A program made the translations under genes and the position numbers. Positions 56,582 through 63,895 of a stretch of DNA of 64,000 nt are shown piece by piece. Within the stretch, counting starts at the first letter, position 1, and the number at the start of each line of letters is the position of its first letter. The notes beneath the pieces were generated by a model. The model worked only from the letters and a program-made list of their open reading frames with translations. It ran no database searches and was not told the DNA's origin. The stretch is from NCBI RefSeq assembly GCF_014857905.1, contig NZ_JACYXE010000009.1, positions 1 to 64,000 of the forward strand, read 5' to 3'. Source of the stretch: Agilicoccus flavus. GTDB taxonomy: Bacteria; Actinomycetota; Actinomycetes; Actinomycetales; Dermatophilaceae.

Positions 56582-57184
56582 TCAGTTCGCGACGGTGAAG
56601 CGGACGCCGCGGTGGGCGGGCCGCTCGAGCTCGTCGACAAGGGCCACCGCGAAGTCCTCGGCGCTGACCTGGTCGCCGGCGGGCACGTCGAGCTCGACGC
56701 TGTAGCGTCCGGTCCGCTCGCCGGGCGCGATCATCGGCGCCGGGGCGAGCATCGTCCAGTCCAGCCCCTCGGCCGCGCGATAGAGGTCGAGCACGGCGGC
56801 GAAGGTGTCGGCCTCGGCCTTGTACTCCGCCGGGAAGCCCGGGGTGCCGCGCAGCTGCGTGTCCCCGGCCTGGAGGGCGCCGGCCCCGCCGACGACCAGG
56901 AGGCGACCCTGGGGACGGGCCTCGATGAGCGCGCGGTGCGCGGCGAGCGTCGGCTCGTGGCTGCTGCCGTCCCGCGCCGGGGGCACCGAGAGGACGGTCG
57001 CGTCGCTCGCAGCCATCCGGGCGGCGATGGCGTCGGTGTCGGAGAGGTCGACGGTCAGGGCCTGCGCCCCGTCGACGGGGGTGCCGCGACGCGAGCCGGC
57101 GACGACCTCGTGACCGCGGGAGAGCGCCTCCGCGACGACGCGCTGACCGACCATGCCGGTCGCTCCGATGACGGTGATCTTCAT
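56582..57184 (-). CDS. NAD(P)-binding (atypical SDR) oxidoreductase
   Basis: The 200-residue Rossmann protein reads MKITVIGATGMVGQRVVAEA (dinucleotide loop), VVAGSRRG, VDLSDTDAIAARMAASD, LLVVGGAGALQ, LDWTMLAPAPMIAPGERTG. It resembles the YwnB/flavin-reductase-like atypical SDRs whose substrates are mostly unknown. GGAGG 5 nt before ATG 57184 sets the start. It is divergent from an HxlR regulator whose likely operator lies in the 98-bp gap, so it is probably that regulator's target. Confidence 0.88.
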   Translation of the reverse strand: MKITVIGATGMVGQRVVAEALSRGHEVVAGSRRGTPVDGAQALTVDLSDTDAIAARMAASDATVLSVPPARDGSSHEPTLAAHRALIEARPQGRLLVVGGAGALQAGDTQLRGTPGFPAEYKAEADTFAAVLDLYRAAEGLDWTMLAPAPMIAPGERTGRYSVELDVPAGDQVSAEDFAVALVDELERPAHRGVRFTVAN

Positions 57185-57229
57185 GTCTGCCTCCTGTGAC
57201 GATGTGTGGATCGTCCGATAGTATGCATT

Positions 57230-57256
57230 GGTAACTGAGTACCTCAAGGTAACCTT
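57230..57256. promoter_or_regulatory. HxlR-type operator between the SDR and hxlR genes
   Basis: GGTAACTGAGTACC (57230-57243) and AAGGTAACCTT (57246-57256, 5-bp arms around a central A) provide three related GGTA/TACC half-sites in the AT-rich centre of the divergent gap. Position and symmetry suggest binding by the adjacent HxlR protein. Confidence 0.55.
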
Positions 57257-57282
57257 CAAGGCGACGAGAGGAGGAGCTTTTC

Positions 57283-57663
57283 GTGGATGCGGTCCGACCC
57301 TTCGACGTCCTCGACCCGGCCTGCCCCTCGCGGAGCGTCCTGCGTCACCTCACCGATCGGTGGACCCCCCTCGTGGTGGGGGTGCTGGCTCCCGGGCCGG
57401 CGCGGTTCGGAGAGATCCGCGACCAGGTGGGCGGCGTGACGGCCAAGGTGCTCACCCAGACGCTGCGCTCCATGGAGCGGGACGGACTCGTCGACCGGCG
57501 CGCCCTGCCGACGATGCCGCCGCGGGTGGACTACGAGCTGACCCCGCTCGGGCGCACGCTCGTCGGTCCGCTGGACGCGCTGCGCAGCTGGGCCGAGCGG
57601 CATGCGGGCGAGGTGCTGGGAGCCCGAGCGTCGTACGACGCGCAGGACGGGGCACCCGGGTGA
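57283..57663 (+). CDS. HxlR-family transcriptional regulator
   Basis: The 126-residue winged-helix protein has an N-terminal CPSRSVLRHLTDRWTPLVVG, RFGEIRDQVGGVTAKVLTQT (recognition helix), LRSMERDGLVDRRALP and PRVDYELTPLGRTL, all typical of HxlR/YodB. The conserved cysteine near residue 14, which senses quinones or aldehydes in some members, is present. GTG 57283 follows a GAGAGGAGG site. It is divergent from the SDR gene, a usual redox-sensor/target pair. Confidence 0.92.
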   Translation: MDAVRPFDVLDPACPSRSVLRHLTDRWTPLVVGVLAPGPARFGEIRDQVGGVTAKVLTQTLRSMERDGLVDRRALPTMPPRVDYELTPLGRTLVGPLDALRSWAERHAGEVLGARASYDAQDGAPG

Positions 57664-57694
57664 GGCCCGACCCATCCCGCCCGGCGGCGCGGTC

Positions 57695-58263
57695 ATGATC
57701 GGCGTCCTCGTCGTCGTGGCCGTGGCCGCGGTCGTGCAGCTCGCGACCGGGTTCGGCTTCGCGCTGGTGTCGGTGCCGCTGCTCGCGCTCGTCACGGACG
57801 CGCACCAGGCGGTCCTTCTCGCCCTGCTGCTCGCCACCGTCGACAACCTCGGCCAGGCCGTCGAGGGGCGCAAGGTCGTCGATCGATCGGTCATCGGCCG
57901 ACTGCTGCTGGGTGCGCTGGTGGGACTGCCGCTCGGCTGCATCGCCTTCACCCGCAGCGATGCCCGCGTCCTGCAGCTCACCATCGGCGCCGTCATCCTC
58001 GTGACCGTCGTCGCCCTGGCCCGCGGCGCGACTCTCGCCCGGAGCTCGCGCCGCGTCGACCTGCTGGTCGGGACACTGAGCGGGATGCTCACCACCTGCA
58101 CCGGCACCAACGGACCGCCTGTCGTGGCCGTGGCCCGCGCTGGCCGTGGGGGGGTCTGCTCGGGGTACGCGTCCGCAGTCTGCTGTCGCCGGGCACCTTC
58201 CGCGTGATCGTGCTGGTGCTGCTGAGCGTCACGGCCGCCACCGCCATCGTCACCGCCCTCTGA
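57695..58263 (+). pseudogene. TSUP (TauE/SafE-like) transporter, internally deleted and frameshifted
   Basis: The first part, from ATG 57695 to about 58135, encodes a good TSUP N-terminal half (VQLATGFGFALVSVPLLALV, LLGALVGLPLGCIAFT, TCTGTNGPPVV). The frame then changes. The C-terminal family end (LLGVRVRSLLSPGTFRVIVL to the TGA at 58261) follows immediately in another frame. About 60-70 residues expected between them are missing, so an internal deletion with frame change has destroyed the gene. If translated it would stop at 58207 with a nonsense tail. The intact family moves sulfite, sulfoacetate or related anions. Confidence 0.75.
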
Positions 58264-58325
58264 CAGCCGACGCCTGACCTCCCAGCTCGTCCCAACGGAC
58301 GCCGCGTGACCGGTCGAGGGCGACA

Positions 58326-58391
58326 ACTCACATGCACAACGGCCCGTTCGGCGGCAGCGTCCTGCGGCGATGGGTCGTTGTGCGTGCGAGT
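58326..58391. repeat. Imperfect inverted repeat downstream of the TSUP relic
   Basis: ACTCACATGCACAACG (58326-58341) and CGTTGTGCGTGCGAGT (58376-58391) pair at 14 of 16 positions around a 34-nt loop. They lie in the 196-bp gap before the VOC gene. A terminator-like or leader structure is possible. Confidence 0.4.
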
Positions 58392-58446
58392 CCCCCCGCA
58401 CCTGACGCCCCGCCCTCATCCGCAGGCGCGGCGTCACCCCCACGCC

Positions 58447-58452
58447 TACCGT
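58447..58452 (+). promoter_or_regulatory. -10 box of a probable leaderless promoter for the VOC gene
   Basis: TACCGT ends 7 nt before ATG 58460; no ribosome binding site is present. Confidence 0.4.
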
Positions 58453-58459
58453 CGACACC

Positions 58460-59185
58460 ATGTCCTCCCACCTGTCAGCCGTGGTCCTCGACGCCGACGA
58501 CCCCGATCGCCTCGCCCGCTTCTGGGCCGACCTGCTCGGGCGCACCGTCGCCCCTGACCCACGCGGTCCGCTCGCCGGCTCGCCCACCCAGGTCGGCCTC
58601 CGCTTCGCCCACGCCACGAGCGCCAAGGCCGGCCTCAACCGCCTGCACCTCCACCTCACCAGCCACGACGCTGACGAGCAGCAGGCGACCGTCGACCACG
58701 TCATACGGCTCGGGGGTGCTCACCTCGACGTCGGGCAGCTCCCCGAGGAGGGGCACATCGTGCTGGCCGACCCGGAGGGCAACGAGTTCTGCGTGATCGA
58801 GCCGCGCAACGCCTATCTCGCCGGGTGCGGGCATCTCGGCGAGGTCGCGTGCGACGGCACGCAGCAGGTCGGCTATTTCTGGGCCGAGGCGCTCGGCTGG
58901 CCGCTCGTCTGGGACCAGGACCAGGAGACCGCGATCCAGTCCCCCCACGGCGGCACGAAGGTCGCCTGGGGCGGCCCGCCCCTCGAGCCCAAGCACGGGC
59001 GCAACCGCCAGCGCTTCGAGCTCACCGTCCCCGACGGCGACTTCACGCACGAGGTCGGCCGCCTCACCGATCTCGGCGCCGCCGTCCTCCTCCGCGAGCC
59101 GGACGCGGACGTCGTCGAGCTGGCCGATCCTGACGGCAACGAGTTCGAGCTCCATCGACTGCCGCGCGCGGGCGGCCGCGGCTGA
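58460..59185 (+). CDS. VOC-superfamily protein with two glyoxalase-like modules
   Basis: The 241-residue protein is two VOC repeats: first SAVVLDADDPDRLARFWADL to HIVLADPEGNEFCVIEP, second VGYFWAEALGWPLVWDQDQE to VVELADPDGNEFELHR. This is the common actinobacterial Glyoxalase_6 tandem form. The repeats contain metal-ligand-type glutamates, but substrate and reaction cannot be predicted; enzymes, resistance proteins and regulators all occur in this superfamily. Confidence 0.88.
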   Translation: MSSHLSAVVLDADDPDRLARFWADLLGRTVAPDPRGPLAGSPTQVGLRFAHATSAKAGLNRLHLHLTSHDADEQQATVDHVIRLGGAHLDVGQLPEEGHIVLADPEGNEFCVIEPRNAYLAGCGHLGEVACDGTQQVGYFWAEALGWPLVWDQDQETAIQSPHGGTKVAWGGPPLEPKHGRNRQRFELTVPDGDFTHEVGRLTDLGAAVLLREPDADVVELADPDGNEFELHRLPRAGGRG

Positions 59186-59255
59186 CCGAGCCGTATGCCG
59201 TACCGACGGAGACCCCGACGGGCGGTGCGATCGCACGACGTCAGGTCGCGGCGCG

Positions 59256-59380
59256 AAGAACCATTCGGGCCGGGTCGATCATGACCCCGGCAACGCGCGG
59301 ATCTCGGAACCACTGCGGCACAACGATTCTCGAATTTGCCCTGATGCGAGCGCCATGCCGACCCGGCCCGAATGGTTCTT
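59256..59380. repeat. Dispersed inverted-repeat element, copy 2 (perfect 22-bp arms)
   Basis: The left arm 59256-59277 (begins AAGAACCATTCGGG, ends GGGTCG) and right arm 59359-59380 are perfect inverted repeats of 22 bp around an 81-bp, more AT-rich core. The same arms bound an element at 10164-10278. This copy also lies between convergent genes (VOC and GNAT). No other gene or RNA is recognised in the 361-bp gap (59186-59546). Confidence 0.8.
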
Positions 59381-59546
59381 GGTCCCCGACGACCCGGCGC
59401 ACGGCGGACCGGGACCTCGATCCGCAGGACATGACCGGTAACCCCCGAGCCCTCGCACACCACACGCACGGTCCGGGCGGGCGTTCCGAGGGCGCACCCG
59501 GCTGTCGCGAACCGAGCACGTCGCCGACGTCGTCGGCCGCCCGACG

Positions 59547-60068
59547 TCACAGCTCCTTCTTGAACCCCGTGTGGCTGGCGACGAACCCGAGCCGCTCGTA
59601 GAAGCGGTGGGCGTTGCCGCGGGAGGTGTCGGAGGTGAGCTGCACGAGGGTCGCACCCTTGGCCCGAGCGGTCTCGAACGCCCACGCGAACAGCTGCTCC
59701 CCGATCCCCCGGCCCCGCAGGGTCGACAGGGTGCGGACCCCCTCGATCTGCGCGCGGGTCGTCCCCCGCCGGCTCAAGCCGTGGATGATCGTGAACTGCA
59801 TCGTCCCGACCACCTGCCCGCCCAGCTCGGCGACGGCCTGGATCTGGTTGCGGTCGGCGACCATCCGCGCGAAGGCCGCCGCGTAGGGGGCGAGGTCGCC
59901 GCCGTCCCGGCCGCGCCCCAGCCCGTCGTGGGCGAGCAGGCCCACGATGGCCTCGAGGTCCTCGATCCGGCCGGCGCGCACCGTCACCTCCGGCCGATCC
60001 GGCTGCTCGGCGTGCGTCGAGGGCTCCGGCGGTTCCGGCGGACCGGACGCGCTGCCGGCGGCACTCAC
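59547..60068 (-). CDS. GNAT-family N-acetyltransferase coupled to HMG-CoA lyase
   Basis: The 173-residue protein has a disordered N-terminus (to about 30). The GNAT fold follows: VTVRAGRIEDLEAIVGLLAH, VVGTMQFTIIHGLSRRGTTR, LSTLRGRGIGEQLFAWAFE (acetyl-CoA loop RGRGIG) and GNAHRFYERLGF. The GTG at 60068 overlaps the lyase stop as GTGA. The acceptor is unknown; lysine acetylation of the upstream enzyme or small-amine acetylation are both possible. Confidence 0.88.
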   Translation of the reverse strand: MSAAGSASGPPEPPEPSTHAEQPDRPEVTVRAGRIEDLEAIVGLLAHDGLGRGRDGGDLAPYAAAFARMVADRNQIQAVAELGGQVVGTMQFTIIHGLSRRGTTRAQIEGVRTLSTLRGRGIGEQLFAWAFETARAKGATLVQLTSDTSRGNAHRFYERLGFVASHTGFKKEL

Positions 60069-61000
60069 GAGGCCCCCGTCAGCGCGCGGACGACGGCCGA
60101 CGGCGACGGCCGCCCGAGCCGGCCCGCCATCCACGCGCTCGTCGCGACGAGCTGATCGAGGTCGACACCGGTCTCGATGCCCAGGCCGTGCAGGGCCCAC
60201 ACGAGGTCCTCGGTCGCGAGGTTGCCCGTCGCCGACTTCGCGTACGGGCACCCGCCGAGCCCGCCGGCCGACGCGTCGACGATGCTCACGCCCCGGCGCA
60301 GCGCGGCGAGGGTGTTCGCGAGCGCCTGGCCGTAGGTGTCGTGGAAGTGGACGGCGACGTCGTCCAGCCCGATGCCGGCCGCCTCGACGCCGTCGAGCAG
60401 CCGCGTCACGTGGCCGGTGGTGCCGACGCCGATCGTGTCCCCGAGTGACAGCTCGTCCGCGCCGAGGTCCATGAGCCGCCGGCTCACCTCCACCACGTCG
60501 GCGATCGGCACGTGCCCCTCCCAGGGGTCGCCGAACGCCATCGAGACGTAGGCGCGCACCCACATCCCCGCGTCCTTCGCGCGCCGGACGACCGGGGCGA
60601 ACATGTCGAACTGCCCGTCGACGCTCGAGTTGAGGTTCTTCTCCGCGAACGTCTGCGTGGCCGAGGCGAAGATCGCCACCGACGTCACGCCGAGGTCGAG
60701 GGCGCGGTCGAGGCCCTTCTCGTTCGGCACGAGCACGGGACGGTCCTTGCCGAGGCCGAGCTCGCCGAGGTTGGCGAGCAGGTCGGCGGCGTCCGCGAGC
60801 TGCGGCACCCAGCGCGGCGACACGAACGAGGTCACCTCGATAGTGCCCAGCCCGGCCTGCGCCAGCATGCGCACGAACTCCGCCTTGTCGGCGACGGGGA
60901 CGATGCCCTGCTCGTTCTGCAGGCCGTCCCGCGGGCCGACCTCGTAGATCCTCACGCGCTCCGGCAGGCCCTCAGCGGGCTCGATCTGGGGTTCACGCAT
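60065..61000 (-). CDS. Hydroxymethylglutaryl-CoA lyase
   Basis: The 311-residue HMGL-like TIM barrel reads IYEVGPRDGLQNEQGIVPV (active-site RDGLQNE), VTSFVSPRWVPQ, LSLGDTIGVGT, VHFHDTYGQALANTLAAL (metal ligands) and the signature GGLGGCPYAKSATGNLATED with the catalytic cysteine. It cleaves HMG-CoA to acetyl-CoA and acetoacetate, the last step of leucine degradation. AGGAG 8 nt before ATG 61000 supports the start. No other leucine-pathway genes are adjacent. Confidence 0.95.
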   Translation of the reverse strand: MREPQIEPAEGLPERVRIYEVGPRDGLQNEQGIVPVADKAEFVRMLAQAGLGTIEVTSFVSPRWVPQLADAADLLANLGELGLGKDRPVLVPNEKGLDRALDLGVTSVAIFASATQTFAEKNLNSSVDGQFDMFAPVVRRAKDAGMWVRAYVSMAFGDPWEGHVPIADVVEVSRRLMDLGADELSLGDTIGVGTTGHVTRLLDGVEAAGIGLDDVAVHFHDTYGQALANTLAALRRGVSIVDASAGGLGGCPYAKSATGNLATEDLVWALHGLGIETGVDLDQLVATSAWMAGRLGRPSPSAVVRALTGAS

Positions 61001-61067
61001 CGCTGCACTCCTCGTGGTGGGGACGGATACCGACAACGGTGCCCCATCCTCGCCGACCCGGCCTTCC

Positions 61068-61255
61068 CCGTCGCCGACCCGGGTGCCCGAACGGCCGGGC
61101 CGAATCAGAGACTCACGGCAGCGCCTGACATCGATGGCCGATGTCCGCGTCGCGCTCACCTCGGAGCTCCTGCGGGTGATCCGATCGAGGTTCTCGACGT
61201 CGGCCGACTTCATCGGCGGGCGTTTTCCCTACCCGCCGCTGCTGCACCGCGACGG
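61068..61255 (+). pseudogene. Degenerate duplicate of the fkbM promoter and 5' end
   Basis: This segment aligns with 63010-63199, from upstream CCGTCGCCGACCC through the RBS region (AGAGACT versus GAGGAGACT) into the coding part: GCCGATGTCCGCG, then GCGGGTGATCCGATCGAGGT, CTCGACGTCGGC, CCGCTGCTGC. Small indels near 61172 break the frame and the copy ends after about 40 codons. It is in the same orientation as intact fkbM, with the acyltransferase gene between the two copies. The rest of the gap 61001-61305 holds nothing else recognisable. Confidence 0.75.
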
Positions 61256-61305
61256 CCGTCGCGTGCATGACTCGTCGCGTCGGCGACGGCTGCGCGTCTG
61301 TCGTC

Positions 61306-62604
61306 TCACCCACCGCCGGCGATCGATAGCAGCAACCCGACCGCCCCGACCAGGAGCATTCCCGCCGCGGCCGCCCACAGCGTCATTCGGGTGCTTTCCC
61401 TCATGCCCGGCACGTAGCGCGAGGCGTCCTCCACCCAGCGCTGCCACACGTGCCCGAGCCCGAGGGCAAGTGCCAGCAGGACGAGCCGTACGGAGCCACC
61501 CATCTGCCCGATCAGGTTCTCGGCCAGCGGAATGAGCGGCCAGTGCCACAGGTACACGGAGTACGAGATGAGCCCGAGCCACTGGGTGGGTCTCCAGGCG
61601 ACGATCCGATCCAGCATCGTGCCCGGCCGGGTGCCGCCCGCGAGAATGACCAGCGCGGTCCCCAGCACCGCCGGCAGAGCCAACGGGGCGGGGAACATGG
61701 CCGCCGCGGGCAGGACGTCCGGACCGGGGATGACATCGGGCAGGACGAGTAGAAGCGAGCCGGGAAGAATGAGCAGCAGCCCGATCCAGCGCATCGCGGT
61801 GGCGGCCGCGGGGCCCGGCGCCCACCGCCGCAGGAGGAGCGCGACCAGGCCTCCTGCGGCGAACTCCCAGACCCGCGTGACTGTGACGAAGAAGGCGACG
61901 GGGTGGTCGTGCCACGTCCAGACCAGCGCCGCGACGAAAGAGATGGCCGCGACGACGACAAGGGCCGTCCCGACTGCGAACACGGAACTCACCGCTCGAC
62001 CGCGCCGCCTCGACCACGACGCCACCCCGACGGCCAGGAGGATGAGGGGAGGCCAGAGCAGATAGAACTGCTCCTCCGCTGAGAGGGACCAGTAATGGAC
62101 GGTCGGTAGATCGGCGAACGCGCTCTGGCCACCGAGGGACGTGAGGTAGGCCGCGTACAGGTTCATCGCGTAAAAGGCCGCGGCGAAGATGCTTCGGCCC
62201 GCGTCCCCCCACTCCGACCGCGGGAGGACGACGGGCACCATCGCCCCCACGAGCAGAAGCACCGACAGGCTGGCCGGCAGCAGCCTCCGCGCCCGGCGGG
62301 CGTAGAAGGCCCCGAGGCGCACCCGGCCGGTCCGGTCGAGCTCGGCGAGCAGGTGCCCGGAGATGAGGAATCCGGAGATGACGAAGAACACGTCGACGCC
62401 GACGAAGCCGCCGCCGAACGCATCGATGCCCGAGCCGAAATGAAAGAGCAACACCATGGCGATGGCCACGGCCCGAAGCGCCTGCACCTCGGGATAGAAC
62501 CGACGCTCCGCCCGCGCCTGGACTCGATGCGCTGTCGCGTCTCGGCGCACGTCCAAGGAAGTCCGCTCCTGTGACCGAGTGCGTCGAGGTTCACCGGACG
62601 TCAT
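61306..62604 (-). CDS. OafA/YrhL-type membrane O-acyltransferase (Acyl_transf_3), without SGNH domain
   Basis: The 432-residue protein has about 10-11 membrane segments. It begins with a basic head, then FYPEVQALRAVAIAMVLLFH (conserved RAxA and H), GVDVFFVISGFLISGHLL, ARRARRLLPASLSVLLL and the WSLSAEEQFYLLWPPLIL motif, and ends LISYSVYLWHWPLIPLAENL plus a last span. Such enzymes O-acylate surface glycans; the usual periplasmic SGNH domain is absent, so it may need a partner or act alone. ATG 62604 is chosen; ATG 62637 is an alternative. It lies between a relic and an intact copy of the fkbM 5' end. Confidence 0.88.
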   Translation of the reverse strand: MTSGEPRRTRSQERTSLDVRRDATAHRVQARAERRFYPEVQALRAVAIAMVLLFHFGSGIDAFGGGFVGVDVFFVISGFLISGHLLAELDRTGRVRLGAFYARRARRLLPASLSVLLLVGAMVPVVLPRSEWGDAGRSIFAAAFYAMNLYAAYLTSLGGQSAFADLPTVHYWSLSAEEQFYLLWPPLILLAVGVASWSRRRGRAVSSVFAVGTALVVVAAISFVAALVWTWHDHPVAFFVTVTRVWEFAAGGLVALLLRRWAPGPAAATAMRWIGLLLILPGSLLLVLPDVIPGPDVLPAAAMFPAPLALPAVLGTALVILAGGTRPGTMLDRIVAWRPTQWLGLISYSVYLWHWPLIPLAENLIGQMGGSVRLVLLALALGLGHVWQRWVEDASRYVPGMRESTRMTLWAAAAGMLLVGAVGLLLSIAGGG

Positions 62605-63058
62605 CTTGCTACCCCCAAGTTCTTCGTGCCCGGTCATGACTCCATCACCACCACGTCGTGGCGGCTGCGTCAGTCGGCTCTCGCGACGGCCGACCCCGGC
62701 CCCTCGCATCATCTGGACAGACGTCCACGGACGAGAATACGCACGTGCACGTACACCCACCAAGGCTGTGTCTCGTGAGCGCAGAGAACCGAGCGAACGC
62801 GAAGATACCGGCCGCATCGTCGGTGCGCCTGCGCGAGATTCCCCACGGGGCGAGCGTGCACCTGACGTCGGGCGCGACGAGCCGCTCGGGATCGATGCCT
62901 CGTGGCGCAGCCGGGTGATTCGCCCGCCCTCATTCAACCCGGCTGCGGCTCGGCTGCGGCTCGGGGTGGGTTCGCAGCGACCCCGAGTCGGCGGCGGGCC
63001 GGCCCGCTGCCGTCCCCGACCCGCACGCCCACACGGGTCGACGAGGAGACTGATCTTC
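62605..63058. other. Divergent intergenic region with a short tandem repeat
   Basis: These 454 bp precede both the acyltransferase (minus) and fkbM (plus). No gene is recognised. An 11-bp tandem repeat GGCTGCGGCTC occurs twice at 62941-62962. The part from 63010 onward is the duplicated fkbM upstream segment. GAGGAGA at 63043-63049 is the fkbM ribosome binding site. Confidence 0.5.
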
Positions 63059-63895
63059 GTGAAGCTGTGTTCGATCGCCGATGTCCGCGCCGCCCTGACC
63101 TCCGGTGAGCTCCCCGCGGGTGATCCGATCGAGGTCCTCGACGTCGGCGCGAACCCCATCGACGGCGACCCGCCCTACCTGCCGCTGCTGCGCGCCGGCC
63201 TGGCCCGCGTGACCGGCTTCGAGCCGCAGCCCGACGCCCTCGCCCGGTTGCTCGAGCGGGCGGGACCGGCCGAGCGGTACCTGCCCCACGCCCTCGGCGA
63301 CGGCCGGACCCACGAGCTGTCCGTCTGCGCCGAGTCGGGCTTCACGTCGATCCTGGCGCCCGACGAGGGGCAGCTCGCGCTCCTCACCGACTTTCCGCGC
63401 CTGGCGGAGGTCGTCGCCCGGGTGCCGGTGCCCACCGCCCGTCTCGACGACCTCGACGTCGGCCGCGTCGACTACCTCAAGATCGACGTCCAGGGTGCCG
63501 AGGCGATGATCGTCGAGCACGGCCGGCGGACCCTCGCGGACGTGCTCGCGGTGCAGATCGAGGTCAACCACCACCGCCTCTACGTCGACCAGCCGACGGC
63601 CGGCCAGATCGACGCGCTCCTGCGCGGGATGGGGCTCGTGCCCCACCTGACCGTGGCGACGAAGACGTGGCCGCTCGCGCCGACGCCGTGGGCCGACCCC
63701 GACCAGGCCCACGCCCACACCCTCGTCGAGGCCGACGTCCTCTACGTGCGCGACCCGGCCACCCTGGCCGACCTCGCGGACGCGCAGCTGCTCGCGCTCG
63801 CGCGCGTCGTGGGCCTCGCCTACGACTCCCTCGGCCTGGCCCGCACCTGCCTGACGACGCTCGCGCAGCGGGGGTCCGTCAGACTGGAGGGATGA
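63059..63895 (+). CDS. FkbM-family SAM-dependent methyltransferase
   Basis: The 278-residue protein reads PIEVLDVGANPIDGDPPYLP (SAM motif I), VTGFEPQPDALARLLER (motif II), ALGDGRTHELSVCAESG, and VDYLKIDVQGAEAMIVEHG, which defines FkbM proteins. Members O-methylate sugars or polyketides; with an adjacent O-acyltransferase a glycan target is plausible but unproven. GTG 63059 follows GAGGAGA at 9-nt spacing. Its stop overlaps the xpb start as ATGA, so xpb translation may be coupled to it. Confidence 0.88.
   Translation: MKLCSIADVRAALTSGELPAGDPIEVLDVGANPIDGDPPYLPLLRAGLARVTGFEPQPDALARLLERAGPAERYLPHALGDGRTHELSVCAESGFTSILAPDEGQLALLTDFPRLAEVVARVPVPTARLDDLDVGRVDYLKIDVQGAEAMIVEHGRRTLADVLAVQIEVNHHRLYVDQPTAGQIDALLRGMGLVPHLTVATKTWPLAPTPWADPDQAHAHTLVEADVLYVRDPATLADLADAQLLALARVVGLAYDSLGLARTCLTTLAQRGSVRLEG

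Noticed and set aside
57602-58207. A 201-codon TSUP protein taken as intact
   Set aside because: The last residues after the GPPVV motif are nonsense, and the true family C-terminus continues in another frame to 58263, so it is a pseudogene.
61014-61535. A 173-codon open frame on the plus strand
   Set aside because: Its middle is the frame-broken duplicate of the fkbM start and its end is antisense to the acyltransferase gene; it is not a functional gene.
62605-63159. Acyltransferase starting at 63159 (617 codons)
   Set aside because: The first 185 codons would run antisense over the fkbM start and have no membrane or domain character. A start at 62604 fits the family.
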